From Luteimonas mephitis DSM 12574 (lineage in GTDB: Bacteria > Pseudomonadota > Gammaproteobacteria > Xanthomonadales > Xanthomonadaceae), in NCBI RefSeq assembly GCF_000422305.1, contig NZ_AULN01000020.1, forward strand, positions 1-51,480: a stretch of DNA of 51,480 nucleotides. The letters run 5' to 3'. Position numbers and translations under genes: made by a program. The notes beneath the pieces are model-generated. The model did not search any database and had not been told where the DNA came from. It saw nothing but the letters and a program-made list of their open reading frames with translations. This document shows, in pieces, positions 24,214-33,164 of the stretch. Every line of letters begins with the position of its first letter. The first letter of the stretch is position 1.

Positions 24214-25932
24214 CTAGTCCGCCACCGCCGTCTCGCGTCGGTCGGCGTCGACAAGCGATTGCGCGGTTTCGACCAGGGCGACGAACTCCGCCCGCTGCGG
24301 ATCGTTCCTGCGCACCTGGCGCGCACTGCGCAGGATGTCGACCCAGCCCCAGTCGCCGATGCGGCTGCCGCCGCGCAGCGCGTCGGCGTAGGCGGCGACG
24401 GTCGCGGCGAAGCGCAGGGTGTCGCTGGGCGTCGCCTGCAGCGAGGACCGCGCGATCGGCGTGGTGACCAGGCGGCTGTCGTCCTCGCCGGGGCGCTTGT
24501 AGCGCAGGCGCAGGTGCGCGACTTCTCCCGTGCGGTCCGCGCCCGCGGACGCGCCGGCCGGCGTCGAAGCAGCCCCGTAGCGCAGCGCCGGCAGCTGTTC
24601 GGCGCCGGAGCCGACCGGCGTGATCTCGTACAGCGCGGTGACTTCGTGCCCGGCGCCGATGTCGCCGGCGTCGACCCTGTCGTTGGCGAAGTCCTCGTTG
24701 CGCAGCACGCGGTTCTCGTAGCCGACCAGGCGGTATTCGGAGACGACGGCGGGGTTGAACTCGACCTGGATCTTCACGTCGCGGGCGATGGTCAGCAGCG
24801 TCGACCCCATTTCGCTGACCAGCACCTTGCGCGCCTCGGCGAGGCTGTCGATGTAGGCGTGGTTGCCGTCGCCAATGTCGGCCAGCTGCTCGGCCAGCGC
24901 GTCGTTGTAGTTGCCGCGGCCGAAGCCGAGGGTGGTCAGCGCGATGCCGGTCTTGCGCTGGTCGGCGACCAGCGTTTCCAGCGCGCCCTGGTCGACGGTG
25001 CCGACGTTGAAGTCGCCGTCGGTGGCGAGGATCACGCGGTTGACGCCGCCCTGGACGTAGCCCTGCCTCGCCATTGCATAGGCCAGCCGGATGCCGTCGC
25101 CACCGTTGGTGGAGCCGCCGGCTTCGAGCCGTTCGAGCGCCGCCAGGATCTCGCCGCTGCGGTTGCCGGGCGTCGGTGGCAGCACCAGCCCGGCGGAGCC
25201 GGCGTAGACGACGATGGAAACGTGGTCCTGCGGCCGCAGCTGGTTGACCAGCTGCTTCATCGACTGCTTCAGCAGCGGCAGCTTGTCCGGGGTGTTCATC
25301 GAGCCGGAGGTGTCGATCAGCAGCACCAGGTTGGCCGGCGGCAGGGTCGCCTTCGGCACGTCGTAACCCTTGATGCCGATCATCAGCAGCTGGCGCTTTG
25401 CGTTCCACGGCGCGGCGGCCAGTTCGGTGGTCACGCGGAAGGGCACGTCAGGCGAAACAGGCGCGGGATGGCCGTAGCGGAAGTAGTTGATCATCTCCTC
25501 GGCACGCACCGCGTCGGCAGGCGGGCGCGCGCCGTCGTTGAGCATCCGGCGCACGTTGGCATAGCTGCCGGTGTCGACATCGATGGAGAACGTCGAGACC
25601 GGCTGCTCGGTGGTGCGATGCACGGGATTGTCGTCGTGCGCGGCGTACTTCTCGGTGTTGGCCGGCTGCTGGTATCCGATCGGTGCCGGGGCGGGCGCCA
25701 TGGCGTACGCATCCGCGGCCATCATGGGCGCGGCGTGGACGCGCCTCGCGGCCGACCGGGTGCGTTCGAGTGCGCGCACGGCCCTGGCCGCCTGCGCGGC
25801 TTCGGCCGCTGCCGCGGGTGGAGGCGGAACGAGCTGGCCGGTGGCGACGGAATCCTGTTCGTTGCCCACCGTGTTGCAGGCGGACAGGGCGAGCGTGCAG
25901 AGCAGGGCGGTGGCAAGGGCGTGGCGTTGCAT
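24214..25932 (-). CDS. VWA-domain lipoprotein (YfbK-like, DUF3520)
   Basis: A 572-residue lipoprotein. The signal peptide ends LALSAC with lipidated Cys19, then a Pro/Ala-rich linker. A conserved N-terminal module (FSIDVDTGSYANVRRMLNDG, then MINYFRYGHP) follows, and then a von Willebrand A domain with an intact metal-ion site: DTSGS in LVLLIDTSGSMNTPDK, and ATDGDFNVG. The C-terminal DUF3520 part contains NPAVVSEYRLVGYENR and WVDILRSARQVRRNDPQ. This is the YfbK/Xanthomonas VWA type, thought to bind proteins or surfaces through a divalent cation; the partner is unknown. GGAGATTC precedes ATG 25932. A much longer upstream extension of the frame runs antisense through two other genes and was rejected. 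Confidence 0.88.
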   Translation of the reverse strand: MQRHALATALLCTLALSACNTVGNEQDSVATGQLVPPPPAAAAEAAQAARAVRALERTRSAARRVHAAPMMAADAYAMAPAPAPIGYQQPANTEKYAAHDDNPVHRTTEQPVSTFSIDVDTGSYANVRRMLNDGARPPADAVRAEEMINYFRYGHPAPVSPDVPFRVTTELAAAPWNAKRQLLMIGIKGYDVPKATLPPANLVLLIDTSGSMNTPDKLPLLKQSMKQLVNQLRPQDHVSIVVYAGSAGLVLPPTPGNRSGEILAALERLEAGGSTNGGDGIRLAYAMARQGYVQGGVNRVILATDGDFNVGTVDQGALETLVADQRKTGIALTTLGFGRGNYNDALAEQLADIGDGNHAYIDSLAEARKVLVSEMGSTLLTIARDVKIQVEFNPAVVSEYRLVGYENRVLRNEDFANDRVDAGDIGAGHEVTALYEITPVGSGAEQLPALRYGAASTPAGASAGADRTGEVAHLRLRYKRPGEDDSRLVTTPIARSSLQATPSDTLRFAATVAAYADALRGGSRIGDWGWVDILRSARQVRRNDPQRAEFVALVETAQSLVDADRRETAVAD

Positions 25933-26022
25933 GCGGGAATCTCCGTGGTGGTCGCGGCAGGCAAACGCACCGCCGCGCCGGACGGGGTTAAAGTGCCGCC
26001 GGACCAAGAACGGGAGCGCGGC

Positions 26023-26529
26023 ATGGGCAAGGCGGAGCTGGAAGACTCGCTGCAGCGCGGCGGACACCGTCGGCTCGGGACGATGGCCGGCCAATGGCAG
26101 GGCACTACCCGGGTGTGGTTCAAGCCGGACGAGCCGCCGGTCATGGACGTCACCCAGGACGGCACGATCCGCGCGGCGCTGGGCGGGCGTTTCATGCTCC
26201 ACGAGTACCGCTACGGCGAGGGCGAACAGGCCGGGGAGGGCGTGGCGCTCTACGGCCTGCACCTGGATGCGGGCGCGTTCGAAAGCGCCTGGGTGGACAG
26301 TTTCCACACCGGCTCCTCGATCCTGTTCTCCACCGCGGCGGCGGCCGGCGCCGATGCGCGCTTCGCCGTGCTTACCCACTACAGCGACGGAAAGGGCGGA
26401 CCGGACTGGGGCTGGCGTACCGAGATCGACCAGCCGGATGCCGACACGCTGGTCATCACCATGTTCAACATCATCCCCGGCGTCGGCGAGGCGAAAGCGG
26501 TGGAGACGCGGTACCGGCGCATCGGCTAG
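26023..26529 (+). CDS. DUF1579-family protein
   Basis: A 168-residue soluble protein with the DUF1579 pattern: LGTMAGQWQGTTRVWF, LGGRFMLHEYRYGEG, then YGLHLDAGAFESAWVDSFHTG. A GWRTEIDQPDADTLVITMF strand pair and a C-terminal KAVETRYRRI complete it. The fold is a lipocalin-like beta barrel and the function is not established. CGGGAGCG precedes the ATG. It is divergent from the VWA lipoprotein, with 90 bases between them that must hold both promoters. No signal peptide is present. Confidence 0.8.
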   Translation: MGKAELEDSLQRGGHRRLGTMAGQWQGTTRVWFKPDEPPVMDVTQDGTIRAALGGRFMLHEYRYGEGEQAGEGVALYGLHLDAGAFESAWVDSFHTGSSILFSTAAAAGADARFAVLTHYSDGKGGPDWGWRTEIDQPDADTLVITMFNIIPGVGEAKAVETRYRRIG

Positions 26530-26685
26530 GCCGCGCGGCTCGCGGTGGTTGCACCGCTTGTCGGAAAGCCATCGGTCACTGTGCCATCCCGGACTGTCGT
26601 GGCGGCCGGGAAAGGGGGAGAACGGTGCTGCCGGCGGCGATGCATCCCGCGTCCACCGACACCCCGTCCCCCCGCGAGGTGTGCC

Positions 26686-27357
26686 ATGAGATCGATCCAC
26701 TGCTTCTACCGCCGCAGCCTGTTCGCCGCGGTGGCTGCCGCGGCGATGGCGGCTGCCATGGCGCCCGCCGCCCGAGCAACCAGCGACGGCGGCGTCGACG
26801 TCCAGCGCTACCTTGTCTACGTGCCGTCGCGCTCGGCCGCGGTCGACCAGACGGCCAACATACGTGCGTTCGAGGACAACGGCTTCACCGTCGTCACGCT
26901 CGCCTACGCCGGCGAGGACGCGCTCACCCACGCCCGGCGCGTGCGCGACGAAGTGCGCGCGCTGATCGCCAGCGGCGTCGCGCCAGGCGCGATCACCGTG
27001 GTCGGCGCCGGCACCGGGTCGCCCGTGGCTGCGCTGGCCTCGGCGACGACCGGCAACCGCCACGTCAACTACGCGCTGCTCGGCAACTGCGACGACCGCC
27101 TGGCCGAGATGCCCGGCTTCCACATGAGCGGCCGCGTGCTGGGCCTGCGCGACGCGGACGACCACGCATCGCAGTCATGCCGACGGCTGTGGCGCGATGC
27201 GCCCCGGCTCGGCGAGCGGCGCGACATGGTGCTGCACACCGGCCACGGCGCAGCGCTGTTCGACGCACCGCGCACGCAGTGGCTGCAGCCGCTGTCCGAC
27301 TGGAGCCGCAACGGCCGCGTGGCGGTCGGCGAGGTCAAGGTCGCCTCGGCGAAGTGA
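26686..27357 (+). CDS. Exported alpha/beta-hydrolase-like protein of unknown function
   Basis: A 223-residue protein with a Sec signal peptide (RSLFAAVAAAAMAAAMAPAARA). The mature part reads like one half of an alpha/beta hydrolase: YLVYVPSRSAA, GFTVVTLAYAGED, and VVGAGTGSPVAALAS at the place of the nucleophile elbow. The normal G-x-S-x-G is not intact there (GAGTG), so hydrolase activity is doubtful. Two Cys residues (GNCDDRL and SQSCRRLW) might form a disulphide. A late HTGHGAALFD could carry a catalytic-type His. GCGAGGTG lies before ATG 26686. The gene stands alone between a DUF1579 gene and the frameshifted aldehyde dehydrogenase. Confidence 0.68.
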   Translation: MRSIHCFYRRSLFAAVAAAAMAAAMAPAARATSDGGVDVQRYLVYVPSRSAAVDQTANIRAFEDNGFTVVTLAYAGEDALTHARRVRDEVRALIASGVAPGAITVVGAGTGSPVAALASATTGNRHVNYALLGNCDDRLAEMPGFHMSGRVLGLRDADDHASQSCRRLWRDAPRLGERRDMVLHTGHGAALFDAPRTQWLQPLSDWSRNGRVAVGEVKVASAK

Positions 27358-27470
27358 AGGCGCGCCGGCGCAGTGCAGCGCCGGCCACGCGCCGGCGGTG
27401 AAGCAAGGGATCGGTGGATCGGTGGCGCAGGGCGATGCCGCGCTGCGCGGCGTCGCCGACGGCGCCGGGA

Positions 27471-28903
27471 TCACGCGGGATCGCGGATCACCAGCAGCCG
27501 CTGTTCGGTCATGTCCTCGATCGCGTAGCGCACGCCCTCGCGGCCGAGGCCGGAGTCCTTGATCCCGCCGTAGGGCATGCTGTCGACGCGGAAACTCGGC
27601 ACGTCGCCGATCACCACGCCGCCGACCTCGAGCCGGTCCCACGCGCGCATCGCATGGGCCAGGCGGCCGGTGAACACGCCGGCCTGCAGGCCGAACTCGC
27701 TGTCGTTGACCCGTGCCAGCGCATCGTCGAAGTCGTCGAACGACTCCATGCCCGCCACCGGCCCGAAAACTTCCTTGCGGTACAGGTCGCTGTCATGCGG
27801 CACGTTCTCCAGCAGCGTCGCCGGCAGCATGTTGCCCTTGCGCGCGCCGCCGGCGAGCAGCTTCGCGCCGCCCTTCCTGGCCGCGTCGATCCACGACTCG
27901 ATGCGCCGGGCCGCGGCCTCGTCGATCACCGGGCCGATGAAGGTTTTCTCTTCGCGCGGGTCGCCCATCCTCAGCTTCGCCACCGCCGCCTTGAGCTTGC
28001 GGCGCAGCGCCACGTAGACGTCGGCGTGGGCAAAGATGCGCTGCACGCCGATGCAGCTTTGCCCGGACTGGTAGTACGCGCCGAAGACGATGCGTTCGGC
28101 CACCGCGTCAAGGTCGAGCCCGGGTCGTCGTCGACGATGCACGCAGCGTTGCCGCCGAGTTCCAGCACCACCTTCTTCTTGCCGGCGCGCGCCTTGAGGT
28201 CCCAGCCGACCAGCCCGCCGGTAAAGCTGAGCAGCTTGATGCGCGCATCCTCGACCAGCAGGCCGGCATCGTCGTTGCTGCACGGCAGGATCGAGAACGC
28301 GCCCTTCGGCAGGTCGGTTTCGGCCAGCACCGCGCCGATGATCAGCGCGCCGACCGGCGTCTTGGCCGCAGGCTTGAGCACGAACGGGCAGCCGGCGGCG
28401 ATCGCCGGCGCCACCTTGTGCGCCACCAGGTTGAGCGGGAAATTGAACGGGGTGATGAAGGCGCACGGCCCGACCGGCACGCGCTTGACCATGCCGCGAT
28501 AGCCGCGCGTGCGCTTCGAGATCTCCATGTCGATCACCTCGCCGCCCAGCCGGGTGGCTTCGCCGGCGGCGATGCGGAAGGTGTCGATCAGGCGCGTGAC
28601 CTCGCCGCGCGCGTCGCGGATGGGCTTGCCGGCTTCGATGCACAGGGCGAGCGCGAGTTCCTCGTGGCGCTCGGTGAAGCGCGCCACGCAGTGTTCGAGC
28701 ACGTCGCGGCGCGCGTCGTGAGGGAACGCCGCCATCGCCGGCGCCGCCTTGTGCGCGGCGGCGATCGCCTTGCGCACCGTGGCCGCATCCGCGAACGCCA
28801 CGCGCGTCGCGCGCTTTCCCGAGTACTTGTCGAACACCTCCAAGTCGGTGTTGGCAGCGACCGGCTTGCCGGCGAGGAAGTACGGGTAGGTCTTGTCGAG
28901 CAT
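27471..28903 (-). pseudogene. NAD(P)-dependent aldehyde dehydrogenase, one-base frameshift
   Basis: The gene starts at ATG 28903 behind AAAGGAGAC and reads as an aldehyde dehydrogenase through FITPFNFPLNLVAHK, SFTGGLVGWDLK and the catalytic-Glu motif LELGGNAACIVDDD. Just after this the frame shifts near 28118-28121. The rest, LDLDAVAERIVFGAYYQ with the nucleophile SGQSCIGVQRIF and EVFGPV, continues in another frame to a stop at 27471. Restoring one base (PG-LDLDAV) gives a normal protein of about 477 residues, so all active-site residues are encoded. This is either a recent inactivating deletion or a sequencing error. The family oxidises aldehydes such as succinate semialdehyde or lactaldehyde; the exact substrate is not known. 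Confidence 0.87.
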
Positions 28904-28950
28904 CGATGTCTCCTTTGCCGGCAGCATCCCGCGCCCTGCGTTAAAGCCCT

Positions 28951-29158
28951 GTAGGAGCGGCTTCAGCCGCGAGCTTCCGACCTGATCTCGTAGGAGCGTC
29001 GGAAGCCGCGATGCTTTCCCGGTAAAGCCATCGCGGCTTCCGCCGCTCCTACAGGTGCCGAGGATCGCGGCTCCCGTTGCTCCTACAGGTGCCGAGGATC
29101 GCGGCTTCCGCCGCTCCTGCAGGTACCGAGGCTCGCGGCTTCCGCCGCTTCCGCGGCT
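28951..29158. repeat. Cluster of six REP/SMAG-like palindromes with 34-base tandem period
   Basis: Forward units begin at 28951 (GTAGGAGCGGCTTCAGCCGC) and 28990 (GTAGGAGCGTCGGAAGCCGC). Reverse units end in CTAC at 29052 and 29086 and in CTGC at 29120, and a degraded one reaches 29158. The units ending 29052, 29086 and 29120 are spaced exactly 34 bases, joined by the repeated linker AGGTGCCGAGGATCGCGGCT, so they form a tandem array. The cluster sits between the 5' end of the aldehyde dehydrogenase gene and the stop codon of xseA, which touches the last unit. Confidence 0.85.
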
Positions 29159-30495
29159 TACGAAGAACCTTCCACCCTCACGCGCAGCGTGCCGTCGGCC
29201 AGGCGCGCATCCAGCCGGTCGCCCGCTTGTGCATCGCCCGTGGCGCGCACCACGCGGCCGTCTTCGTGCTGGAGGATTGCGTAGCCGCGCGCCACCGTGG
29301 CCAGCGGGCTCACCGCTTCGAGCGAGCGCGCCAGTCCGCGCAGGCGAAGCGCGTCGCGCTGCAGGTGCCGCACGATCGCCGCCTGGGGTCGCGGCTGCAG
29401 CATCGCCAGGCGCTCGCGCAGCATCGCCAGCCGGCGGCCGGGCGCCATCGCGCGCAGCACGGCTTCGGCGTGGCGCAGGCGCGCTCGCCTGCGTTCTTCC
29501 TGCGCGCGGAAGGCGCTGGACAGCCGCTGCATCGCCACCTGCTGCCGCGCATGCAACTGCTGCAGGCGCGCCTGCGGGCGCATGGCGTTGAGCCGCAGCG
29601 CCGCGCGGTCGGCGCGCTGCATGGCGTCGCGCAGGCGGCGCAGGTGCTGGGACTGCAGGCGCTGCTGCAGCGTGCGCAGGCGCGCGGCGAGATCGCCGCG
29701 CTCGGGCACCAGCAGTTCGGCGGCCACCGAGGGCGTCGGCGCGCGCAGGTCCGCGGCGAAGTCGGCCAGGGTGAAGTCGGTTTCGTGGCCGACCGCCGAC
29801 ACGACCGGCACCCCGGACGCGGCGATTGCCCGCGCCAGCGCCTCGTCGTTGAATGCCCACAGGTCTTCCAGCGAGCCGCCGCCGCGGGTGAGCAGCAGCG
29901 CGTCGAAGCGGCCGCTGGCATCCGCCCGCTGCAGCATCGAGGTGATCTGCGCCGCGGCGGTCGCGCCCTGCACCGGCACCGGCAGCACTTCGACTTCCAG
30001 CAGCGGGAAGCGGCGCGCCAGCACGCTCAGCACGTCGCGCACCGCCGCGCCGGAGGGCGAGGTCAGCACGCCCAGCCGGCGCACCCAGGCGGGCAGGGGA
30101 CGCTTGCGTTCGGCGTCGAACAGGCCCTCGGCCTGCAGCTTCGCCTTGAGCTGCTCGAACGCACGCCGCAGCGCGCCTTCGCCGGCTTCTTCCAGCGAAT
30201 CGAGGATCAGCTGGTAGTCGCCGCGCGCCTCGTACAGCGTGAGCCGGCCGCGCGCGAGCACCCGCAGGCCGTCGCGCGGCTGGAAGTTCAGCCACTGGCT
30301 CTTGGGCTTGAACAGCGCGCAGCGCACCTGCGCGCGCGCGTCCTTGAGGGTGAGGTAGATGTGGCCCGACGCCGGGCGCGCCAGGTTGCCGATCTCGCCT
30401 TCGACCTGCACCAGCGGGAAGGCGTCCTCGAGCAGGCTGCGCGCCAGCGCGTTGAGCTGGCTCGGGGTCAGGACGTTGTCGGCGGGCGCGGGCAT
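29158..30495 (-). CDS. xseA: Exodeoxyribonuclease VII large subunit
   Basis: A 445-residue protein with the N-terminal OB-fold ([31 protein letters not shown], then [19 protein letters not shown]). The catalytic region has [34 protein letters not shown] and [26 protein letters not shown] long Arg/Ala/Leu-rich coiled coil follows, then the C-terminal [10 protein letters not shown] segment. XseA with XseB degrades single-stranded DNA to oligonucleotides in repair. Length is normal. The start was placed at ATG 30495 ([14 protein letters not shown]); an upstream ATG at 30525 lies in the terminator of the next gene. The stop codon lies in a REP-like unit, so the last residues may have been altered by repeat insertion. 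xseB is not in the window. Confidence 0.92.
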   Translation of the reverse strand: MPAPADNVLTPSQLNALARSLLEDAFPLVQVEGEIGNLARPASGHIYLTLKDARAQVRCALFKPKSQWLNFQPRDGLRVLARGRLTLYEARGDYQLILDSLEEAGEGALRRAFEQLKAKLQAEGLFDAERKRPLPAWVRRLGVLTSPSGAAVRDVLSVLARRFPLLEVEVLPVPVQGATAAAQITSMLQRADASGRFDALLLTRGGGSLEDLWAFNDEALARAIAASGVPVVSAVGHETDFTLADFAADLRAPTPSVAAELLVPERGDLAARLRTLQQRLQSQHLRRLRDAMQRADRAALRLNAMRPQARLQQLHARQQVAMQRLSSAFRAQEERRRARLRHAEAVLRAMAPGRRLAMLRERLAMLQPRPQAAIVRHLQRDALRLRGLARSLEAVSPLATVARGYAILQHEDGRVVRATGDAQAGDRLDARLADGTLRVRVEGSS

Positions 30496-30527
30496 CGCGG
30501 CACCGTACCCCAGCCGGCCGGGCAAGT

Positions 30528-30560
30528 AAAAAAAAAGAAGCCGCGCCCGAAGGCGCGGCC
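30528..30560 (-). terminator. Rho-independent terminator of the secreted-protein gene
   Basis: On the reverse strand, GGCCGCGCC-TTCG-GGCGCGGCT forms a tight stem with a TTCG tetraloop, followed by TCTTTTTTTTTTA. It lies about 24 bases beyond the stop of the gene at 30584-31090 and separates it from xseA. Confidence 0.92.
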
Positions 30561-30583
30561 ATTGAGTGCACGCGGGATGATCT

Positions 30584-31090
30584 TCAGTTGATCGTGACGC
30601 GGTCGGCCAATGCCGAGCCGCACGCTTCCATACGGACGCTGCCGTCGACGTTCAGGACGTACGCGTGGACGTTGGCCGTCCAGGTCCTGCCGTCGGCTTG
30701 CAGGGTGATGTCGTTGTAGACGTCCTGCAGACCATCAAAGCTGCCGTCGGGCTTGAAGCGTGCGAACTGGAAGTGGTTCTTGTAGCGGCTCGCGCCTCGG
30801 GTGCCGCGACCGAGGTAGGTCCATACGCCCATGCCGGGCCCTCGCGAGGTTGGCTGGAAGGTGTTGGTGTCGCTGAGCGTGCCGCCGGCCATGAAGGTGT
30901 TGAGGCCGAGGAAGGTGTTGACCGGGCCGCCGGCGCACGGGCCGATCGAGACTTTCGCGTGCCAGAAGCCGACGATGCGGTTGGCGGGTACCGGCAGCAG
31001 TCCGCGGTCCAGTGGATTGGGTTCGGATGCGGCTGTCTGGCTCGAAGCCAGAACCAGCGCGGCGGCGAGTAGGGTGCAATGCAGTTTCAC
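30584..31090 (-). CDS. Exported protein of unknown function (168 aa)
   Basis: A 168-residue protein with a Sec signal peptide ([21 protein letters not shown]). The mature part ([23 protein letters not shown], then [25 protein letters not shown]) is beta-rich and contains two Cys residues. No enzyme motif is seen. The start is GTG 31090, chosen because GGAGAATC is well placed and the signal peptide begins there. It ends at a strong terminator, so it is monocistronic. It is divergent from the CadC-like regulator at 31200 across 109 bases, which makes it the first candidate target of that regulator. Confidence 0.75.
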   Translation of the reverse strand: MKLHCTLLAAALVLASSQTAASEPNPLDRGLLPVPANRIVGFWHAKVSIGPCAGGPVNTFLGLNTFMAGGTLSDTNTFQPTSRGPGMGVWTYLGRGTRGASRYKNHFQFARFKPDGSFDGLQDVYNDITLQADGRTWTANVHAYVLNVDGSVRMEACGSALADRVTIN

Positions 31091-31199
31091 GGGATTCTCC
31101 GTTGGCGTGGTCCGTACCACGCCGCCACCATCCGCTGGCGATGGCCTGAAATTCCTGCAGAATCCGCTTAAGAATCCTGAAGGTTCCGGAAAGACGGCC

Positions 31200-33164
31200 A
31201 TGGGGAACGCAGGGCAGCGCTTTGCATTCGCGGGGTACCGGCTGGATGTGTCGTTCCGCAGGCTGTGGGCACCGGACGGCAGCGCGCTGCCGCTTACGGG
31301 CAAGGCCTTCGACGTGCTGGTGCACCTGGTCCGGAACGCGGGCGACGTGGTCGACAAGGAAGACCTGCTGGCGGAGGTCTGGCGCGGCCGCGTGGTGGAG
31401 GAGAACAACCTGACCCAGGCGGTGTCGGCGCTGCGCCGCGCATTCGGCACCGGCGCGGGCGACCGGCGCTTCATCGTCACCGTATCGGGGCGCGGCTACA
31501 GCTTCGTGGCGCCGCTTGAGCCGGCGGAGGGCGCTGACTGGGATGTGCCGGGCGCGCCCGCGCACGCGCCTGCGGGCGCTGACGACCCTCCGGCCATCGC
31601 GACTGGCGAGTCCTTGCGTGGCACGCGCGGCTGGCGGCTGGTGTTGCTGCTCGTCCTGTTGGTGGGGGTGGTCGGGATCACTGCGCTGCGGCAGTGGCAC
31701 CGGCCCGCCTTGCAGGAGGGGAGCGAGCCGCCCGCCACCCTGGCCGTGCTGCCGTTCCGGCAGATCGGCGCCGGCCCGGATGACGCCATGCTGGCGCTGG
31801 GGTTGGCGGATACTTTGATCACGCACCTGAGCCAGACCACCAACCTGCGCGTGCTGGCGCTGGCATCCACCCAGGCATCTGCCGGCGAGGCGTCCGATCC
31901 GCTGCGCGCGGGGATGGCGCTAGGGGCGGATTACGTGGTGGACGGGTCCACGCAGCGGGTGGGCAACGCAATCCGGGTCAACGCGCGCCTGATGTCGATG
32001 CCGGACGGGCGCACGGTGTGGGCGGGTACGTTCGACCAGGCGCCGGAGCGGATCTTCACCCTGCAAGATGCCATCGCCGAAGGCATGTCGTCGGTGATCT
32101 CGCTGAAGTACTCGAGCGCAGCGCGTCATGCCAGTGCCTGCGACGGTAGTGATGCGCACGCCTATCGCGACTACCTGAGCGGCCGGGACATGATGAACCA
32201 TCCCGACCGCGACCACCTGGTCGCGGCCGTGGCCGCGTTCCGGCGCGCGATCGAGCGCGATCCGCGCTGCGCGCGGGCATGGGCCGGGATCGCTTTTGCC
32301 TACCGCGCCCAGGTGATGACCGCCGACGGCGACCCGCGCGTGCTGTTCCCCAAGGCCGAGGCCGCTGTGGCCAACGCGCTGGCGCTTGACCCCAACTCCG
32401 CCGAGGCCCATGCCTCGAAGGGCTTCATCGAGTACTGGTACGAATGGGATTGGGCGGCCGCGGAAGCGTCCTTCCGCCGCGCGATCACGCTGAACCCCAA
32501 TTCGCCCGAGGCCTACCTGGGCATCGCCAACCTGCTTGGCGACACCGGCCGCAGTGATGAAGCCTTGCCCTACGCGCGCAAGGCGATTCTCCTCGACCCG
32601 ATGTCGCCGATGGTCAACACGATCATGGCCAGCGTGCTGGCGACCCGCGACAACCAGGCGCAGACCCGCCAGCGCATCGACAGGGTGCTGGAGCTGAACC
32701 CCGACTTCTGGGTGGCGCTGATGCTGCGCGGTATGGACAAACTGCGCAGCGGCGACAAGGCCGCCGGCACGCGTGATCTTGCGCACGCGGACCGGGCGTG
32801 CGAAGGCTGCAGCCACGTACGCGCGGTGCAGGCCGCCGTGCGCGTCTGGAACGGCGACCGCGCCGGTGCCGAGGCCATCCTCGCCGAGCTGGAGCAGCGC
32901 GCGCGCGATGGTTACAGCCCGGCCACGCGGCGCGCGCTTGTCAACCTGGCGCTGGGCAATCGCGAGCGGGCGCTGGACCTGCTGGACGAAGGCTATCGCC
33001 AGCGCGATGCCAGCATGGCGTTCCTGATCGTCGACGGCCGCTGGCGCGTGCTCGACGACGAGCCGCGGTTCCGGGCGTTGCTTACCCAGCTCGACCTGCA
33101 CCTGCCCGAGCAGAAGGCCGATGCCGGCGGCGTCGTGGATGAGGTCGCGGAGGGCGGCGCCTAG
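31200..33164 (+). CDS. CadC-like membrane transcriptional regulator with TPR repeats
   Basis: A 654-residue protein. Residues 7-103 are an OmpR/PhoB-type winged helix (FAFAGYRLDVSFRRLW, LTGKAFDVLVHLVRNAG, VVEENNLTQAVSALRRAFG, FIVTVSGRGYSFVA). A Pro/Ala-rich linker and one transmembrane segment at about 143-163 (WRLVLLLVLLVGVVGI) follow. The periplasmic part begins TLAVLPFRQIG and is an adenylate-cyclase-associated/TolB-like module, then about six TPR-type helical repeats. Such one-protein systems sense in the periplasm and bind DNA from the membrane. GGAAAGACG precedes ATG 31200. The gene is divergent from the secreted-protein gene, a likely target. A decayed copy of the C-terminal end follows at 33225. 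Confidence 0.87.
   Translation: MGNAGQRFAFAGYRLDVSFRRLWAPDGSALPLTGKAFDVLVHLVRNAGDVVDKEDLLAEVWRGRVVEENNLTQAVSALRRAFGTGAGDRRFIVTVSGRGYSFVAPLEPAEGADWDVPGAPAHAPAGADDPPAIATGESLRGTRGWRLVLLLVLLVGVVGITALRQWHRPALQEGSEPPATLAVLPFRQIGAGPDDAMLALGLADTLITHLSQTTNLRVLALASTQASAGEASDPLRAGMALGADYVVDGSTQRVGNAIRVNARLMSMPDGRTVWAGTFDQAPERIFTLQDAIAEGMSSVISLKYSSAARHASACDGSDAHAYRDYLSGRDMMNHPDRDHLVAAVAAFRRAIERDPRCARAWAGIAFAYRAQVMTADGDPRVLFPKAEAAVANALALDPNSAEAHASKGFIEYWYEWDWAAAEASFRRAITLNPNSPEAYLGIANLLGDTGRSDEALPYARKAILLDPMSPMVNTIMASVLATRDNQAQTRQRIDRVLELNPDFWVALMLRGMDKLRSGDKAAGTRDLAHADRACEGCSHVRAVQAAVRVWNGDRAGAEAILAELEQRARDGYSPATRRALVNLALGNRERALDLLDEGYRQRDASMAFLIVDGRWRVLDDEPRFRALLTQLDLHLPEQKADAGGVVDEVAEGGA

Noticed and set aside
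23620..24217. Several overlapping predicted proteins on both strands (up to 198 aa)
   Set aside because: They arise from multicopy hairpin DNA; the reading frames run through palindromes and lack ribosome sites. Similar artefacts are common from this repeat type.
25933..27165. N-terminal extension of the VWA lipoprotein by about 410 residues
   Set aside because: It runs antisense to the DUF1579 and hydrolase-like genes. A ribosome site and lipoprotein signal peptide mark the true start at 25932.
28951..29158. Possible CRISPR array
   Set aside because: The repeated units are palindromes with near-identical 34-base copies and no unique spacers, and no cas gene is present; they are REP-like elements.
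28904..30571. Fusion of a long reverse frame through the REP array into aldehyde dehydrogenase
   Set aside because: The frame crosses xseA in the wrong frame; the ribosome site at 28910 and the family start at MLDKTYPYF set the true start.
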